This document shows positions 1 through 10,436 of a stretch of DNA of 48,827 bases, piece after piece (position 1 is the first letter of the stretch; each line of letters opens with the position of its first letter). This DNA comes from Nitrospirota bacterium (GTDB taxonomy: Bacteria; Nitrospirota; Nitrospiria; JACQCE01), in NCBI GenBank assembly GCA_016201765.1, contig JACQCE010000021.1:1-48827 (forward strand), read 5' to 3'. The notes beneath the pieces were generated by a model, which was given only the letters and a program-made list of their open reading frames with translations, did not search any database and was not told where the DNA came from. The position numbers and the translations under genes were made by a program.

Positions 1-1
1 T

Positions 2-157
2 ATGGGTGTGATGCCTGCCGTGGCGCCGCCCGCCTTGAAGGTGGTGGAGGCGGGACATCAACCGATGGGCAAGTCGCGTCAACCGGGCGGATCGTCACGA
101 CCATTGGACCTTCCCGCCTCCGGAGGTCCGCAGACCGTGGCCATGAGGATGGAATGA
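2..157 (+). CDS. ftsI: C-terminal end of a probable division penicillin-binding protein (FtsI/PBP3), partial
   Basis: An open frame enters from the left edge and ends in TGA at 155-157; 51 codons are visible. The stop overlaps the murE start by 4 bp (ATGA), the same coupling seen through the rest of the cluster. The visible tail is rich in Pro, Gly and Ser with no catalytic motif, as expected for the far C-terminus of a transpeptidase. The name rests on position: ftsI directly precedes murE in most dcw clusters. The residues alone do not identify it. Confidence 0.5.
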   Translation: MGVMPAVAPPALKVVEAGHQPMGKSRQPGGSSRPLDLPASGGPQTVAMRME

Positions 158-1665
158 CGTTGCGTGAAATCGCCCATTTGCTCGACCAGCCCAGGGTCCA
201 GGGCGATCTGTCCGCGGAGGTGACGGCCGTGGAGGACGACTCGACCGCGGTCGGCCGGGGCGCGTTGTTCGTCGCGGTAAAGGGATTGCGCCGGGACGGC
301 CACGCGTTTGTGGGCGAGGCGTTCCGACGCGGCGCCGTGGGGGCGGTCATCGATGATCCCCGCCTCTTGTCCGATTTGCCTGATGCCCCCTGCCTGCTCT
401 GTGTGGCCGACAGCCGGCTGGCGTTGCGCCGGATTGCGACGGCCTTTTACGGCGAGCCGGCCCGCCGGCTGCGGATGGTCGGCATTACGGGGACGAACGG
501 CAAGACCACCACGTCCTATCTCATTCAGGCGATCCTCGCGGCCGCCGGCGCGCCGACGGGGCTGATCGGCACGGTGAGCTATCGGATCGGCGCCGCGCAG
601 ATGGCCGCGTCGCACACGACGCCGGGGCTGCTCGCGCTGCAGCAACTGCTGGCGCGGATGGTCAAGGAGGGGATGCAATCCGTCGTCATGGAGGTCTCCT
701 CGCATGCGCTGGCGCAGGGGCGCGTGGACGGCTGTCTCTTCGACGCCGCCGTCTTCACCAATCTGACGCAGGACCACCTCGATTTCCACGGCACGATGGA
801 GGACTACTTTGCCGCCAAGCGGATTCTGTTCGCGGGGCTGGCCGATGGGCGGTACGGCAAGCCCGGCGCCTGGGCCGTGGTCAACGCCGACGACCCGTGG
901 GGACGCCGGCTGGTCGAGATTCATCCGAAGCAGACATTAACCTACGGCCTGGAGCCGGGCGCCGACGTGACGGCCGGTGATCTGGTCGTCGACTGGACCG
1001 GGATTCGGGCGACGATTCGGGGAACGCGGGGCGCCTTTCCCATCGAGTCGCCGTTGGTCGGCCGCTACAACGTGCCCAATCTGTTGGCGGCGGTCGGCGC
1101 CGGCCTGGTGTTGGGCTGTCCGCCGTCGGCCATTCAGGCCGGCATCCGGCAGATGCCGCAGGTGCCGGGCCGGTTCGAGAAAGTGGAAGAGCCGGGACAG
1201 CCGTTTCCGGTCATCGTCGATTACGCCCATACGGACGACGCCCTTCAGCGGCTGCTCATGGCCGTGCGCGAGTTGCAGCGCGGCCGCGTGATTGTGGTGT
1301 TCGGCTGCGGGGGGGATCGCGACCGGGGCAAACGGCCCAAAATGGGGCGCGTGGCCGCCGAACTGGCCGATCTGGCCGTGCTGACCTCGGACAATCCCCG
1401 CTCCGAGGAGCCCTCGGCGATCCTTCGGGAGGTTGAGGCCGGCGTCAAGGCGGCGCCGCCGTCGCGCCGGCTGCGCGACTATCGGATTATGGAGGATCGA
1501 CGGGCCGCCATTGCGTGGGCGATTGCGACCGCCGAAGCGGGCGACGCGGTGGTCATCGCCGGAAAGGGGCATGAAGATTATCAGATCATTGGCACGGCCC
1601 GCCTGCCGTTTGATGATCGCATCGTCGCTCGAGAGGCGCTTCGTGCGCGGTTCGTTGCGGCATGA
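154..1665 (+). CDS. murE: UDP-MurNAc-L-Ala-D-Glu:meso-diaminopimelate ligase MurE
   Basis: MurE is a cytoplasmic ATP-dependent ligase that adds the third stem-peptide residue to UDP-MurNAc-L-Ala-D-Glu. The 503-residue length is normal. The Mur-ligase P-loop GITGTNGKTTT lies at about residues 110-120. DNPR at residues 413-416 is the signature of enzymes specific for meso-diaminopimelate, so the wall should be A1-gamma type. The N-terminal substrate domain, central ATPase domain and C-terminal domain are all present. The ATG start overlaps the upstream stop, and its own TGA overlaps the murF ATG by 4 bp, indicating translational coupling. Confidence 0.97.
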   Translation: MTLREIAHLLDQPRVQGDLSAEVTAVEDDSTAVGRGALFVAVKGLRRDGHAFVGEAFRRGAVGAVIDDPRLLSDLPDAPCLLCVADSRLALRRIATAFYGEPARRLRMVGITGTNGKTTTSYLIQAILAAAGAPTGLIGTVSYRIGAAQMAASHTTPGLLALQQLLARMVKEGMQSVVMEVSSHALAQGRVDGCLFDAAVFTNLTQDHLDFHGTMEDYFAAKRILFAGLADGRYGKPGAWAVVNADDPWGRRLVEIHPKQTLTYGLEPGADVTAGDLVVDWTGIRATIRGTRGAFPIESPLVGRYNVPNLLAAVGAGLVLGCPPSAIQAGIRQMPQVPGRFEKVEEPGQPFPVIVDYAHTDDALQRLLMAVRELQRGRVIVVFGCGGDRDRGKRPKMGRVAAELADLAVLTSDNPRSEEPSAILREVEAGVKAAPPSRRLRDYRIMEDRRAAIAWAIATAEAGDAVVIAGKGHEDYQIIGTARLPFDDRIVAREALRARFVAA

Positions 1666-3185
1666 TCGGCGTGGCACAGCCGCCGGAGTGGCGTGTGGCT
1701 GAGGCGGCGTTGACCGTCATGCGGACAGCCGTCCGGCCGGGTTTTGCCCTGTCCGAGCTGATCGCGCTGCTGGGGGCGGAACGACTGGCCGGCCCAGTCG
1801 TTCCGGATGACGCCGGCCGCCTGGAGGCGCTGTCGACCGATACACGCACGCTGCAGCCGGGCGATTATTTTCTGGCGCTCAAGGGTGAGCGGTTTGACGC
1901 CCATGCCTTTGTGGCGGACGCGTTCGCGCGGGGGGCGGGCGGAGCGATTGTCGAGTGCGAAGCGGGCCGGCGGTTGCTGGCCGGGCATTTGACGAGTCGG
2001 GGGATCACCCGGCCGCTGCTCGGCGTGGCCGATCCCCTGCGGGCGCTGCAACAATTGGCGACGGCGCACCGGCGGCGGTTCACGCTGCCCGTGATCGGCA
2101 TCACCGGCAGCAACGGCAAGACGACGACAAAGGAGATGACGGCGTCGATTCTCTCGCGCCGCCGTGCGGTGCTCAAGACACGGGGCAATCTGAACAGCCA
2201 GATCGGTCTGCCGATGATGCTGCTCGGTCTGACCCCGGAGCATGAGGCGGCCGTGCTTGAACTCGGGATCAGCCGGGCCGGCGAATTGACACGGCTGTGC
2301 GAACAGGCCCGTCCGACGATCGGCATCATCACCAACATCGCTCCCGCGCATTTGGAGACGCTGGGCGATTTGGACGGCGTGCGGGCCGCCAAGTCGGAAT
2401 TGCTGGCCGGTCTGCCGGCCGACGGCCTGGCGGTGTTGAATCGGGACGATCCGTCGTACGGCTGGCTGCGGCAACGCTGCCGCTGCAGGGTCGTCGGTTT
2501 CGGCGGCTCGCCGGAGGCGGATGTGCGAGGCGTCGTGCTGCGGATCGAACAGGGGGAGCCGCCCCGACAACGGATCACGGTGCAATGGGCGGAAGGGTCG
2601 GTGGAGGCGTCATTGCCGGTGATCGGCCCTCATTTTGCCCTCAATGCGGCGGCGGCGGTCGCCGCGGCGCTGGAGGCGGGGGCCACACCGGCCGAGCTCA
2701 TCGAGGGGTTGGAGCGCGTCCAGCTTCCCGCCCTGCGGTCGGAAGTGAAGACGCTGCCGGGCGGCGGACGGCTGTTGCTGGACGCCTACAATGCCAATCC
2801 CTTCTCGGTCCGGCGCGCGCTCGAGGCCGCCGCGCAACTGGCCGGCGACGGCGCGGTGATCGCCGTGCTGGGCGACATGCTGGAGCTGGGGCCGGAGGCG
2901 GAGCGCTGGCATGAGGAGATCGGCCGGTATGCGGCCGGCCTGCCCGTCAGCCGGTTGGTCACGGTCGGCGCGCTGGCGGGCCGGATGGCCGACGGCGCCG
3001 GTGCGGCGGGGTTGGCGGCCGACGCCATCCGGCGCTGCGCCGATGTGGCGGATGCGCGGGCGGTGGTGCGGCGCTGGCTTGACGCGGGGGAGATCCGGCC
3101 GGGGGACGTGGTGCTGGTGAAGGGCTCGCGGGGGATGCGGATGGAACGGCTGGTTGATGGATTGGCGGCGGGGCCTGGTGACTGA
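1662..3185 (+). CDS. murF: UDP-MurNAc-tripeptide:D-alanyl-D-alanine ligase MurF
   Basis: MurF joins the D-Ala-D-Ala dipeptide made by Ddl (encoded downstream) to the UDP-MurNAc-tripeptide, finishing the cytoplasmic pentapeptide. The P-loop [11 protein letters not shown] lies at residues 146-156. 'LLDAYNANP' in the C-terminal third is a MurF-typical motif. At 507 residues it is slightly longer than the roughly 450 of the E. coli enzyme, mostly through an N-terminal extension of about 25 residues; a later start is possible. The ATG at 1662 overlaps the murE stop by 4 bp. The TGA shares one base with the mraY ATG. Confidence 0.96.
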   Translation: MIGVAQPPEWRVAEAALTVMRTAVRPGFALSELIALLGAERLAGPVVPDDAGRLEALSTDTRTLQPGDYFLALKGERFDAHAFVADAFARGAGGAIVECEAGRRLLAGHLTSRGITRPLLGVADPLRALQQLATAHRRRFTLPVIGITGSNGKTTTKEMTASILSRRRAVLKTRGNLNSQIGLPMMLLGLTPEHEAAVLELGISRAGELTRLCEQARPTIGIITNIAPAHLETLGDLDGVRAAKSELLAGLPADGLAVLNRDDPSYGWLRQRCRCRVVGFGGSPEADVRGVVLRIEQGEPPRQRITVQWAEGSVEASLPVIGPHFALNAAAAVAAALEAGATPAELIEGLERVQLPALRSEVKTLPGGGRLLLDAYNANPFSVRRALEAAAQLAGDGAVIAVLGDMLELGPEAERWHEEIGRYAAGLPVSRLVTVGALAGRMADGAGAAGLAADAIRRCADVADARAVVRRWLDAGEIRPGDVVLVKGSRGMRMERLVDGLAAGPGD

Positions 3186-4261
3186 TGCTCTATCATCTGT
3201 TCTATTCGCTCCATACCGATTTTGCCGTCTTCAACGTCTTTCGTTATATTACGTTTCGAACGATCTACGCGATTGTGACGGCGCTGGCGATCAGTTTCCT
3301 CTGCGGTCCGCCGCTGATCCGGCTGCTGCAGCGGTATCAAATCGGCCAGCAGATCAGGCAGGAAGGGCCCAAGAGCCATCAGCGCAAGGCGGGCACGCCG
3401 ACAATGGGCGGCCTGCTGATGGTGGCGTCCCTGCTCATTGCGACCCTGTTGTGGGCCGATCTGCGCAACGGGTACGTGTGGCTCGCGATGGCGACCGTGG
3501 TCGGGTTCGGCGCCATCGGGTTTGCGGACGATTATTTGAAATTCATCCGGCGCCGGTCCGAAGGGCTCATGCCCCGCTACAAACTCGGGCTGCAGGTGGT
3601 GGTGGCCCTGGCGATGGGCGTGCTGCTGATGACGGTGATGCACGCCTCCACGCAATTGAATCTGCCCTTTTTCAAATCGATTCAGCCGAATCTGGGCTGG
3701 TGGTATCTCTTCTTCATTCTGCTGGTGGTGGTGGGCGCGTCCAACGCGGTGAATCTGACCGACGGCCTGGACGGGCTGGCCATCGGGCCGCTGGCGGTCA
3801 CGACGGTTGCGTTCACGATCGTCACCTATGTCGTGGGGAACAAAAAGTTCGCCGACTATCTGCTCATTCCCTACGTCGAGGGTTCGGGGGAACTGGCGAT
3901 CTTTTGCGGCGCGATGTTGGGCGCCTGCATCGGTTTTCTCTGGTACAACACCTACCCGGCGTCGGTCTTCATGGGCGACGTGGGGTCCCTGCCGCTCGGC
4001 GGCGCGCTGGGCGCGGTGGCCGTGATGACCAAGCAGGAATTCCTGCTCGTGCTGGTCGGCGGCATTTTTGTGGCGGAGGCGCTGTCGGTCATCTTCCAGG
4101 TGGCCTCGTTCAAATCACGGGGCAAGCGGATTTTCCTGATGGCGCCGCTGCACCATCATTTCGAACTGAAGGGATGGGCGGAGCCGCAGATCGTGGTGCG
4201 GTTCTGGATCATTGCGGTGGTGCTGGCGTTGATGAGTTTGAGCACGTTGAAACTGCGGTGA
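3185..4261 (+). CDS. mraY: Phospho-MurNAc-pentapeptide translocase MraY
   Basis: MraY is an integral membrane enzyme that transfers phospho-MurNAc-pentapeptide to undecaprenyl phosphate, giving lipid I. At 358 residues it matches the family (E. coli 360). Conserved loops are clear: 'KAGTPTMGG' near the N-terminus, the Asp-rich '[10 protein letters not shown]' and the C-terminal '[11 protein letters not shown]' with the HHH catalytic loop. About ten hydrophobic membrane segments are visible. The start shares one base with the murF stop (TGATG), so the start is well supported. Confidence 0.98.
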   Translation: MLYHLFYSLHTDFAVFNVFRYITFRTIYAIVTALAISFLCGPPLIRLLQRYQIGQQIRQEGPKSHQRKAGTPTMGGLLMVASLLIATLLWADLRNGYVWLAMATVVGFGAIGFADDYLKFIRRRSEGLMPRYKLGLQVVVALAMGVLLMTVMHASTQLNLPFFKSIQPNLGWWYLFFILLVVVGASNAVNLTDGLDGLAIGPLAVTTVAFTIVTYVVGNKKFADYLLIPYVEGSGELAIFCGAMLGACIGFLWYNTYPASVFMGDVGSLPLGGALGAVAVMTKQEFLLVLVGGIFVAEALSVIFQVASFKSRGKRIFLMAPLHHHFELKGWAEPQIVVRFWIIAVVLALMSLSTLKLR

Positions 4262-4268
4262 GGCGGGC

Positions 4269-5711
4269 ATGGCGGCGTCGAAACGGCGGAACGGTTCGGG
4301 GGCGGCGGAGATGAGCGACCTTGGCGCATGGCCGCACGGACAGGCGGCGCCCAAGCGGGCGCTGGTCGTGGGCGCGGGCCGCAGCGGGGTCGCCGCGGCC
4401 AAGGCGCTGGTGGCGCTGGGGGCGTCGGTGGCGGTGACCGACCGGAAGCGCGAAGGGGACCTCGGCGCCGAGATGGAGGAATTGCGGCGGCTGGGAGTGG
4501 AACTGGCGCTGGGCGCGCATGCGACGGAACTGCTCGCGGGGGTCGATCTGGTCGTGGTCAGTCCGGGTGTGCCGTCGGACCTTCCGTTGTTGCAGGCCGC
4601 CCGGCAGCGGCCGATCCCGGATCAGCCCGGCCGGATGGTGGAGGTCATCGGCGAGATGGAATTCGCCGCGCGCCTGATCAACGCGCCCTGCGCGGCGATC
4701 AGCGGGACGAACGGGAAGAGCACGACCACGCTGCTGCTCGGGGCGATGGCGGCCGCGGCCGGCCGGCGGGTGTTCGTCGGCGGCAATCTCGGCCAGCCGT
4801 TGTCCGCGGCGTTGTTCCCGCCCGTCCCCTGGGAGTTGCTGGTGGTGGAGGTGAGCAGTTTCCAGTTGGAGACGATCCGGACGTTTCATCCCTCGTGCGC
4901 CGCGCTGCTCAACATCACGGCCGATCATCTGGACCGGTATCCGAGTTTTGACGATTATGTCGCCGCCAAGCGGCGGTTGTTTCTCAACGCTTCGTCGGAT
5001 GACACGGCGGTGTTGAACGCGGCGGATCCGATCGTCCGGGCCATCGGACGGGAACTGCCCTGCCGGGTGATCTGGTTTGCGGAGGGGCCAACGGAGGGCG
5101 ACGCCGTCTGGTGCGCCGGCGGCGTGGTGCGAATGCGCGTCGGCGGACGGGAAGAGATGCTCTGGCCGGTCGGTTCACTCCGGCTGCCCGGGCGTCATCT
5201 GCTGCAGAACGCCCTGGCGGCGACGGCGATGGCACGTACGCTGGGCGTGCCTGCCGAGGCGATCGAACTGGCGGTCAGGGAATTTCAGGGGCAGGAACAT
5301 TGCCTGGAAACAGTCGCCGAACGGGCGGGCGTCCTGTATATCAATGACTCCAAGGGCACGAACGTCGATGCGGTCGTCAATGCGCTCAACAGTTTCGACC
5401 GGCCGACCATCTGGATCGGCGGCGGCCTGGACAAGGGGGGCCGGTTCGAGCTTCTGCGGCCGGCGATTGCGCCACAGACCAAGCGGGCGATCCTCTTCGG
5501 CGCCGCCCGACGGACGATCGCCCGGGCGCTCGAGGGGACGACCGCCATTGAAGAGGTGGAGACGCTGGAGGAGGCGGTCCAGGCGGCCGCCACATCAGCC
5601 GCGGCGGGCGACGTGGTGCTGTTTTCCCCCGCCTGCGCGAGCTTCGATCAATTCCGGGATTATCGCGAACGGGGGGAACAGTTCCGGGCGTGCGTGCGGG
5701 CGTTGGGATGA
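4269..5711 (+). CDS. murD: UDP-MurNAc-L-alanine:D-glutamate ligase MurD
   Basis: MurD adds D-glutamate to UDP-MurNAc-L-Ala in the cytoplasm. The N-terminal Rossmann motif 'VVGAGRSGVAAAKAL' binds the uridine nucleotide. The Mur-ligase P-loop SGTNGKSTT lies at residues 145-153. 'INDSKGTN' in the C-terminal half is typical of MurD. The 480 residues include an N-terminal tail; an alternative ATG at 4311 would give 466 residues. I keep 4269 because GAGGCGGG sits at ribosome-binding distance and it follows mraY by only 7 bp. The start is uncertain, the identity is not. Confidence 0.95.
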   Translation: MAASKRRNGSGAAEMSDLGAWPHGQAAPKRALVVGAGRSGVAAAKALVALGASVAVTDRKREGDLGAEMEELRRLGVELALGAHATELLAGVDLVVVSPGVPSDLPLLQAARQRPIPDQPGRMVEVIGEMEFAARLINAPCAAISGTNGKSTTTLLLGAMAAAAGRRVFVGGNLGQPLSAALFPPVPWELLVVEVSSFQLETIRTFHPSCAALLNITADHLDRYPSFDDYVAAKRRLFLNASSDDTAVLNAADPIVRAIGRELPCRVIWFAEGPTEGDAVWCAGGVVRMRVGGREEMLWPVGSLRLPGRHLLQNALAATAMARTLGVPAEAIELAVREFQGQEHCLETVAERAGVLYINDSKGTNVDAVVNALNSFDRPTIWIGGGLDKGGRFELLRPAIAPQTKRAILFGAARRTIARALEGTTAIEEVETLEEAVQAAATSAAAGDVVLFSPACASFDQFRDYRERGEQFRACVRALG

Positions 5712-5726
5712 GGAGACGGAGACGGC

Positions 5727-6857
5727 ATGGCGCGGCGTGATCGCGTGTCCGATTGGCTGGCCACCATTGAAGCGGTCGACCGGCCGCTGGTGATCGTGGT
5801 GGCGTTGTTGCTGGTGGGCAGCGTGGTGATGGTCTACAGCGCCAGCTCCGCCGTGGCGATGGAGCGGTATGACGACGCCGGCTATTTTCTGAAACGGCAG
5901 CTGTTGTGGGTGGGCGTCGGCGTCCTGGCGATGGCGGTCACGGCGCAGATGAACGTGTGGGGGTGGCAGCGGCTGGCGCTGCCGTTGCTCCTGCTCTCGG
6001 CTGCGCTCCTGGCGCTGGTGTTGCTGCCGTCGATCGGTACGACGGTCAACGGCGCGAGGCGCTGGCTGCGGCTGAGCGGCTGGTCGGTCCAGCCGTCGGA
6101 GCTGGCCAAGCTGGCGGTCATCTGTTATCTGGCCCGGTATCTGGCCGCCCACGCCGACCGCATCGCCGAGTTCCGCCGGGGCGTGTTGCCGCCGTTGATC
6201 ATTTGTGGAGCGCTGGTCATGCTGGTGCTGGCGGAGCCCGATTTCGGGACGGCATCGGTCATCGCCATCCTGACGCTGCTCCTGCTCTTTGTCGGGCAGG
6301 TCCGGTTGTCGCATCTGGGCGCCCTCGCGCTGGCCGCGGCGCCCGCGGCGGCGCTGCTCATCGCGTCGTCTCCCTATCGGCGCCAGCGGTTCCTGGCCTT
6401 TTTGAATCCGTGGGAGAATGCCCAGACGTCGGGCTTTCAGATCGTCCAATCATTGCTGGCGATGGGCCGGGGAGGCGTCGGGGGACTGGGACTGGGCGAG
6501 AGCCGGCAGAAACTTTTTTTTCTCCCGGAGCCGCATACGGACTTCATCTTTTCGGTCATCGGCGAGGAACTGGGATTGATCGGCACGGTGGTGGTGCTGG
6601 CCTTGTTCCTGGTTTTTTTCTGGCGCGGTCTGGTCATCGCGCAACGGGCCGAGGAGCCGTTTCTGCGGTATCTGGCCGTGGGGATCACGGCGATGATCGG
6701 GGTGCAGGCCCTCCTGCACATGGCGGTGGTGATCGGGTTGCTGCCCACCAAGGGATTGACGCTGCCGTTGCTCAGCTACGGCGGATCGTCGCTCGTGGTG
6801 GATCTGGCGGCCGTCGGCATTTTGCTGGCGATCTGCCGCCAACGGGCGGCGGGATGA
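5727..6857 (+). CDS. ftsW: Division-specific SEDS glycosyltransferase FtsW
   Basis: FtsW is a polytopic membrane protein of the SEDS family. It polymerises lipid II at the septum together with its cognate transpeptidase (FtsI). Length is 376 residues with about ten membrane helices. Family landmarks are 'PSELAKLAVICYLARYL', 'FLNPWENAQTSGFQIVQSL' and, near the C-terminus, 'LPTKGLTLPLLSYGGSS'. Position between murD and murG favours FtsW over its paralogue RodA. GGAG lies about 6 nt before the ATG. The TGA overlaps the murG ATG by 4 bp. Confidence 0.96.
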   Translation: MARRDRVSDWLATIEAVDRPLVIVVALLLVGSVVMVYSASSAVAMERYDDAGYFLKRQLLWVGVGVLAMAVTAQMNVWGWQRLALPLLLLSAALLALVLLPSIGTTVNGARRWLRLSGWSVQPSELAKLAVICYLARYLAAHADRIAEFRRGVLPPLIICGALVMLVLAEPDFGTASVIAILTLLLLFVGQVRLSHLGALALAAAPAAALLIASSPYRRQRFLAFLNPWENAQTSGFQIVQSLLAMGRGGVGGLGLGESRQKLFFLPEPHTDFIFSVIGEELGLIGTVVVLALFLVFFWRGLVIAQRAEEPFLRYLAVGITAMIGVQALLHMAVVIGLLPTKGLTLPLLSYGGSSLVVDLAAVGILLAICRQRAAG

Positions 6858-7972
6858 GGGTGTTGATCGCCGCGGGCGGCACGGGGGGCCATCTCTTTCC
6901 GGGGCTGGCCATTGCGCAGGAATGGCAGCGCCGTCGGGCCGTCGACGTCGTCTTCGCCGGCACGGCGAAGGGGTTGGAAAGCAGGCTGTTGCCGACGATC
7001 GGCTACCGGTTGGTGTTGATGCGCGTGGAGGGGTGGATCGGCCGGGGGAAAAAGACGTTCGGCGCGATCGTGCAGTTGCCGAGAAGTTTGTGGGAGGCCT
7101 GGCGGCTGCTGCGCGACGTGCGGCCGGACATGGTGATCGGCACGGGGGGCTATGCCAGCGGGCCGCTGCTGTTCATGGCGGCGTTGACCCGGTATCCGAG
7201 CGTGGTGGTCGAGCCCAACGTCCTGCCGGGATTGACCAACCGGCTGCTGGCGCCGCTGGTCGACGTGGTGATCAGCGCGTTCGAACGGTCCAACCGCCAT
7301 CTCTGGGCCCGGAAGGTGCTGGTGCTGGGCAATCCGATTCGACGGGACGTCGTGCAGGCGGCCGGGCGGCCGGCGACGGCCGCTTCACCCGCGGCCGCGT
7401 CTCCCAGGACGGTGCTGGTGTTGGGGGGCAGTCAGGGCGCGCATGCGATCAATCAACTGGTGGTGGAGGCGCTCGATGAACTGGGGCCGCTGCGCGAGAC
7501 GGTCTGGTTCATCCATCAAACGGGCGAGGCGGATGCCGCCTGGGTGCGGCAGGCCTACGATCGCCGGGGCATGGGCGGCCGCGTCGAGCCCTTCATTCAT
7601 GCGATGGGGGAAGTCTACGGGCAGGCCGACCTGGTCATCAGCCGGGCCGGCGCGACGACGATCGCCGAGCTGACCGCCTGCGGCAAGCCGTCGATCCTGA
7701 TTCCACTGCCGCACGCGGCCCACCAGCATCAACACGCAAACGCGCGGCTGCTGGAACAGGCGGGCGCGGCCGTGATGTGCGAGCAGGGGGAGCTGTCGGG
7801 CCGCCGGCTGGCGGCGTTGCTCTCGGAGCTGTTTGATTCTCCGGTGCGTTTACAGGGGATGGCCGAGGCCAGTCGCCGGCTGGGAAAACCCGACGCGGCC
7901 GGCACGATCGTGGAAGCGTGCGAGGCGCTGTTGAAAATGAACCAGGGTGGGCGGACGGAGCGGGCGACATGA
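6854..7972 (+). CDS. murG: Lipid II synthase: UDP-GlcNAc:lipid I GlcNAc-transferase MurG
   Basis: MurG is a peripheral membrane GT-B glycosyltransferase that adds GlcNAc to lipid I to give lipid II. The N-terminal glycine-rich loop '[16 protein letters not shown]' follows directly after the start. The C-terminal domain has 'VLGGSQGA' and '[11 protein letters not shown]' for UDP-GlcNAc binding. The start at 6854 is fixed by an ATGA overlap with ftsW and gives 372 residues, the normal size. The same frame stays open far upstream across ftsW; that extension is meaningless. The stop overlaps murC by 4 bp. Confidence 0.97.
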   Translation: MRVLIAAGGTGGHLFPGLAIAQEWQRRRAVDVVFAGTAKGLESRLLPTIGYRLVLMRVEGWIGRGKKTFGAIVQLPRSLWEAWRLLRDVRPDMVIGTGGYASGPLLFMAALTRYPSVVVEPNVLPGLTNRLLAPLVDVVISAFERSNRHLWARKVLVLGNPIRRDVVQAAGRPATAASPAAASPRTVLVLGGSQGAHAINQLVVEALDELGPLRETVWFIHQTGEADAAWVRQAYDRRGMGGRVEPFIHAMGEVYGQADLVISRAGATTIAELTACGKPSILIPLPHAAHQHQHANARLLEQAGAAVMCEQGELSGRRLAALLSELFDSPVRLQGMAEASRRLGKPDAAGTIVEACEALLKMNQGGRTERAT

Positions 7973-9399
7973 GCCGAAGCCTCTTTCGAAAAATCAGACA
8001 GATTCATTTTGTCGGCATCGGCGGCGCCGGGATGAGCGGGATCGCCGAGGTGCTGCTCAACCTCGGCTACCGGGTGACCGGCTCCGACCAGGGGGGCTCC
8101 GAGACCACCAAACGGCTCGATGCGCTCGGCGGCACGGTCTTCATCGGCCACGCGGCGGCCAATATCGCCGGCGCCGAGGTGGTGGTGGTTTCCTCGGCCG
8201 TCCGGCGGGACAATGTGGAAGTGGTCGAGGCGCGCCGGCAGCAGATCCCCGTGATTCCCCGGGCGGAGATGCTGGCGGAACTGATGCGGCTCAAATACGG
8301 CGTGGCGATTGCCGGTTCACATGGCAAGACGACCACGACGTCGATCGTGGCGACGCTGCTGGCGGCCGGCGGCCTGGATCCGACCGCCGTCATCGGCGGC
8401 AAGCTCAACAGCTTCGCCAGCCACGCCAAGCTCGGCCAGGGCGAATTTCTGGTGGCGGAGGCGGACGAAAGCGACGGCAGTTTCCTGCGGCTGAGCCCGA
8501 CGATCGTCGTGGTGACGAACATCGACCGGGAGCATCTCGACTATTATCACACGATGGAGGAGTTGAAACTGGCGTTTTTGACCTTCATCAACAAAGTACC
8601 CTTCTATGGGCTGTCGATCGTCTGCCTGGATCATCCCGTCATCCAGGAGCTGCTCCCGGCCATCGAGCGGCGCCACGTCACCTATGGGATTGCGGCGCAG
8701 GCGGATGTCACGGCGCACGAGATCGAGTTGAAGGGCTTCCGGTCGACGTTCCAGGTGACCGCCGCGGACGGGCCCCGCGGCCAGACGCGCCGGTCGCTCG
8801 GCGGGTTCGAACTGACGGTGCCGGGGTTGCACAATGTGTCGAACGCCCTGGCCGCCGTGGCGGTCGGCCTGGAGCTGGAGCTGCCCGTGGAGACGATCCG
8901 CCAGGCGCTGCGGGAGTTCAGCGGGGTCGAGCGGCGGTTCCAGTTGATCGGCGAAGCGGGCGGCGTGATGGTGGTCGATGATTACGGCCACCACCCGGCC
9001 GAAATCAAGGCGACGCTGGCCGCGGCCAAGAACGGCTGGCCCCGCCGCCGGATCGTCTTGTTCCAGCCCCACCGCTACAGCCGGACGCGGGACCTGATGG
9101 AAGAATTCGCCACGGCCTTCTATGACGCTGATCTGCTGGTGTTGACGGAGATCTATCCGGCGGGCGAGCCGCCGATCGAAGGGGTGACGGCCGAGCGGCT
9201 GGCGGCCCGGCTCAGGGAACACGGCCACAAACAGGTGCTCTATCTGCCCGACCGCGCCGGGATGGCCGAGGCGGTGCGTCCGCTGCTCCGGGAGGGCGAC
9301 CTGGTTCTGACGCTGGGCGCCGGCGATATCTGGAAGGTCGGCCGGCAGTTGCTCGAACAATTGGGCGGGGGGACGGCCGGGAAACGGACGGGCCGATGA
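7969..9399 (+). CDS. murC: UDP-N-acetylmuramate:L-alanine ligase MurC
   Basis: MurC starts stem-peptide synthesis by adding L-Ala to UDP-MurNAc. '[17 protein letters not shown]' near the N-terminus is the family uridine-nucleotide motif. The P-loop AGSHGKTTT lies at residues 115-123. '[10 protein letters not shown]' and 'FQPHRYSRT' are MurC signatures in the C-terminal half. I chose the ATG at 7969, which overlaps the murG stop by 4 bp, over an in-frame start 51 bp upstream inside murG. The protein is 476 residues. The TGA overlaps the murB ATG by 4 bp. Confidence 0.97.
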   Translation: MSRSLFRKIRQIHFVGIGGAGMSGIAEVLLNLGYRVTGSDQGGSETTKRLDALGGTVFIGHAAANIAGAEVVVVSSAVRRDNVEVVEARRQQIPVIPRAEMLAELMRLKYGVAIAGSHGKTTTTSIVATLLAAGGLDPTAVIGGKLNSFASHAKLGQGEFLVAEADESDGSFLRLSPTIVVVTNIDREHLDYYHTMEELKLAFLTFINKVPFYGLSIVCLDHPVIQELLPAIERRHVTYGIAAQADVTAHEIELKGFRSTFQVTAADGPRGQTRRSLGGFELTVPGLHNVSNALAAVAVGLELELPVETIRQALREFSGVERRFQLIGEAGGVMVVDDYGHHPAEIKATLAAAKNGWPRRRIVLFQPHRYSRTRDLMEEFATAFYDADLLVLTEIYPAGEPPIEGVTAERLAARLREHGHKQVLYLPDRAGMAEAVRPLLREGDLVLTLGAGDIWKVGRQLLEQLGGGTAGKRTGR

Positions 9400-10436
9400 C
9401 GGTCAAGAGCAAAGTGCAGCGGTTTCTCGTTGAACTGGGCGGCGCGCGCGCCTTGGGACCCGCCGGCGTCGAAATCCGTCAGCACGAGCCGATGAGCCGG
9501 CACACGACGATGAAGGCGGGCGGTGAGGCGGACCTGCTGGTGGTGCCGCAGGATGTGGAGGGATTGCGGCGCGTCATGGTCGCCGCGCAGCGGGCCGGTC
9601 TGCCGGTGATGATCCTGGGCGGCAGCAACGTGATCGTGCAGGACGGCGGCATTCCGGGCGTGGTCGTGAAGTTGAGCCGGCTCAACCACATCCGGCCGGC
9701 CGGCGCCGACCGCATCGAGGCCGAGGCGGGCGTGCTGCTGCCCCGCCTGGCCCGGGCGGCCGCCAAAGCCGGGTTGTCGGGACTGGAATTCGCCATCGGC
9801 ATTCCGGGGACCGTCGGCGGCTCGATCGTCATGAACGCCGGCACGCGGGAAGGGGAACTGGCGCCCCGGATCGAATCGGTGACGCTTATGCGCCCCGACG
9901 GCGACGTGGTGACGCTGGGACGGGAGGAACTGCGGTTCCGCTATCGGCACGCGGACCTGCCGCACGGCTGTGTGGTGAGCGCGCGGTTTACGCTGCAGCC
10001 GGCGCCGCCGGCCGGGATCGACGCGACCATGACGCGGATGCTCGGCGAGCGGAACGCGACGCAGCCGCTGCACTCGCCCAGCGCCGGCTGCGTCTTTAAA
10101 AATCCTCCGGGGGATTCCGCCGGACGCCTGATCGAGGCCGCGGGACTGAAGGGCCACCGGATCGGCGATGCGCAGGTGTCGGAACGGCATGCCAACTTCA
10201 TCATCAACCGGGGTCACGCGCAGGCCGGCGACATTCTGACGCTGATCCGGCACGTCGGCCGGCAGGTGGAGCAGCGATTCGGCGTGACGCTGGAGCTGGA
10301 GGTGAAAATCGTCGGCCGCGCGGCCCGATCGAGACCCGCGCCGCGATCGTCGCATCGCGGAGCCGGTGGTTCGGGCGGCGGCCGGGGCACGGCCGCCCAT
10401 CACGGGGCGCTCACGACGCGGGTTGTGGAAGTGTGA
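9396..10436 (+). CDS. murB: UDP-N-acetylenolpyruvoylglucosamine reductase MurB
   Basis: MurB is an FAD- and NADPH-dependent enzyme that reduces UDP-GlcNAc-enolpyruvate to UDP-MurNAc. The FAD-binding half has '[11 protein letters not shown]' and '[15 protein letters not shown]'. The substrate half has 'SAGCVFKNP', where Cys232 occupies the position of the proton-donating serine of the E. coli enzyme. The total is 346 residues. About the last 35 residues are a low-complexity Arg/Gly/Ser tail beyond the usual family end. The start overlaps the murC stop by 4 bp. Confidence 0.95.
   Translation: MTVKSKVQRFLVELGGARALGPAGVEIRQHEPMSRHTTMKAGGEADLLVVPQDVEGLRRVMVAAQRAGLPVMILGGSNVIVQDGGIPGVVVKLSRLNHIRPAGADRIEAEAGVLLPRLARAAAKAGLSGLEFAIGIPGTVGGSIVMNAGTREGELAPRIESVTLMRPDGDVVTLGREELRFRYRHADLPHGCVVSARFTLQPAPPAGIDATMTRMLGERNATQPLHSPSAGCVFKNPPGDSAGRLIEAAGLKGHRIGDAQVSERHANFIINRGHAQAGDILTLIRHVGRQVEQRFGVTLELEVKIVGRAARSRPAPRSSHRGAGGSGGGRGTAAHHGALTTRVVEV

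Noticed and set aside
5906-6853. Upstream in-frame extension of murG across ftsW
   Set aside because: It is merely stop-free in this GC-rich DNA; the ATGA overlap at 6854 and the glycine-rich motif right after it fix the true start.
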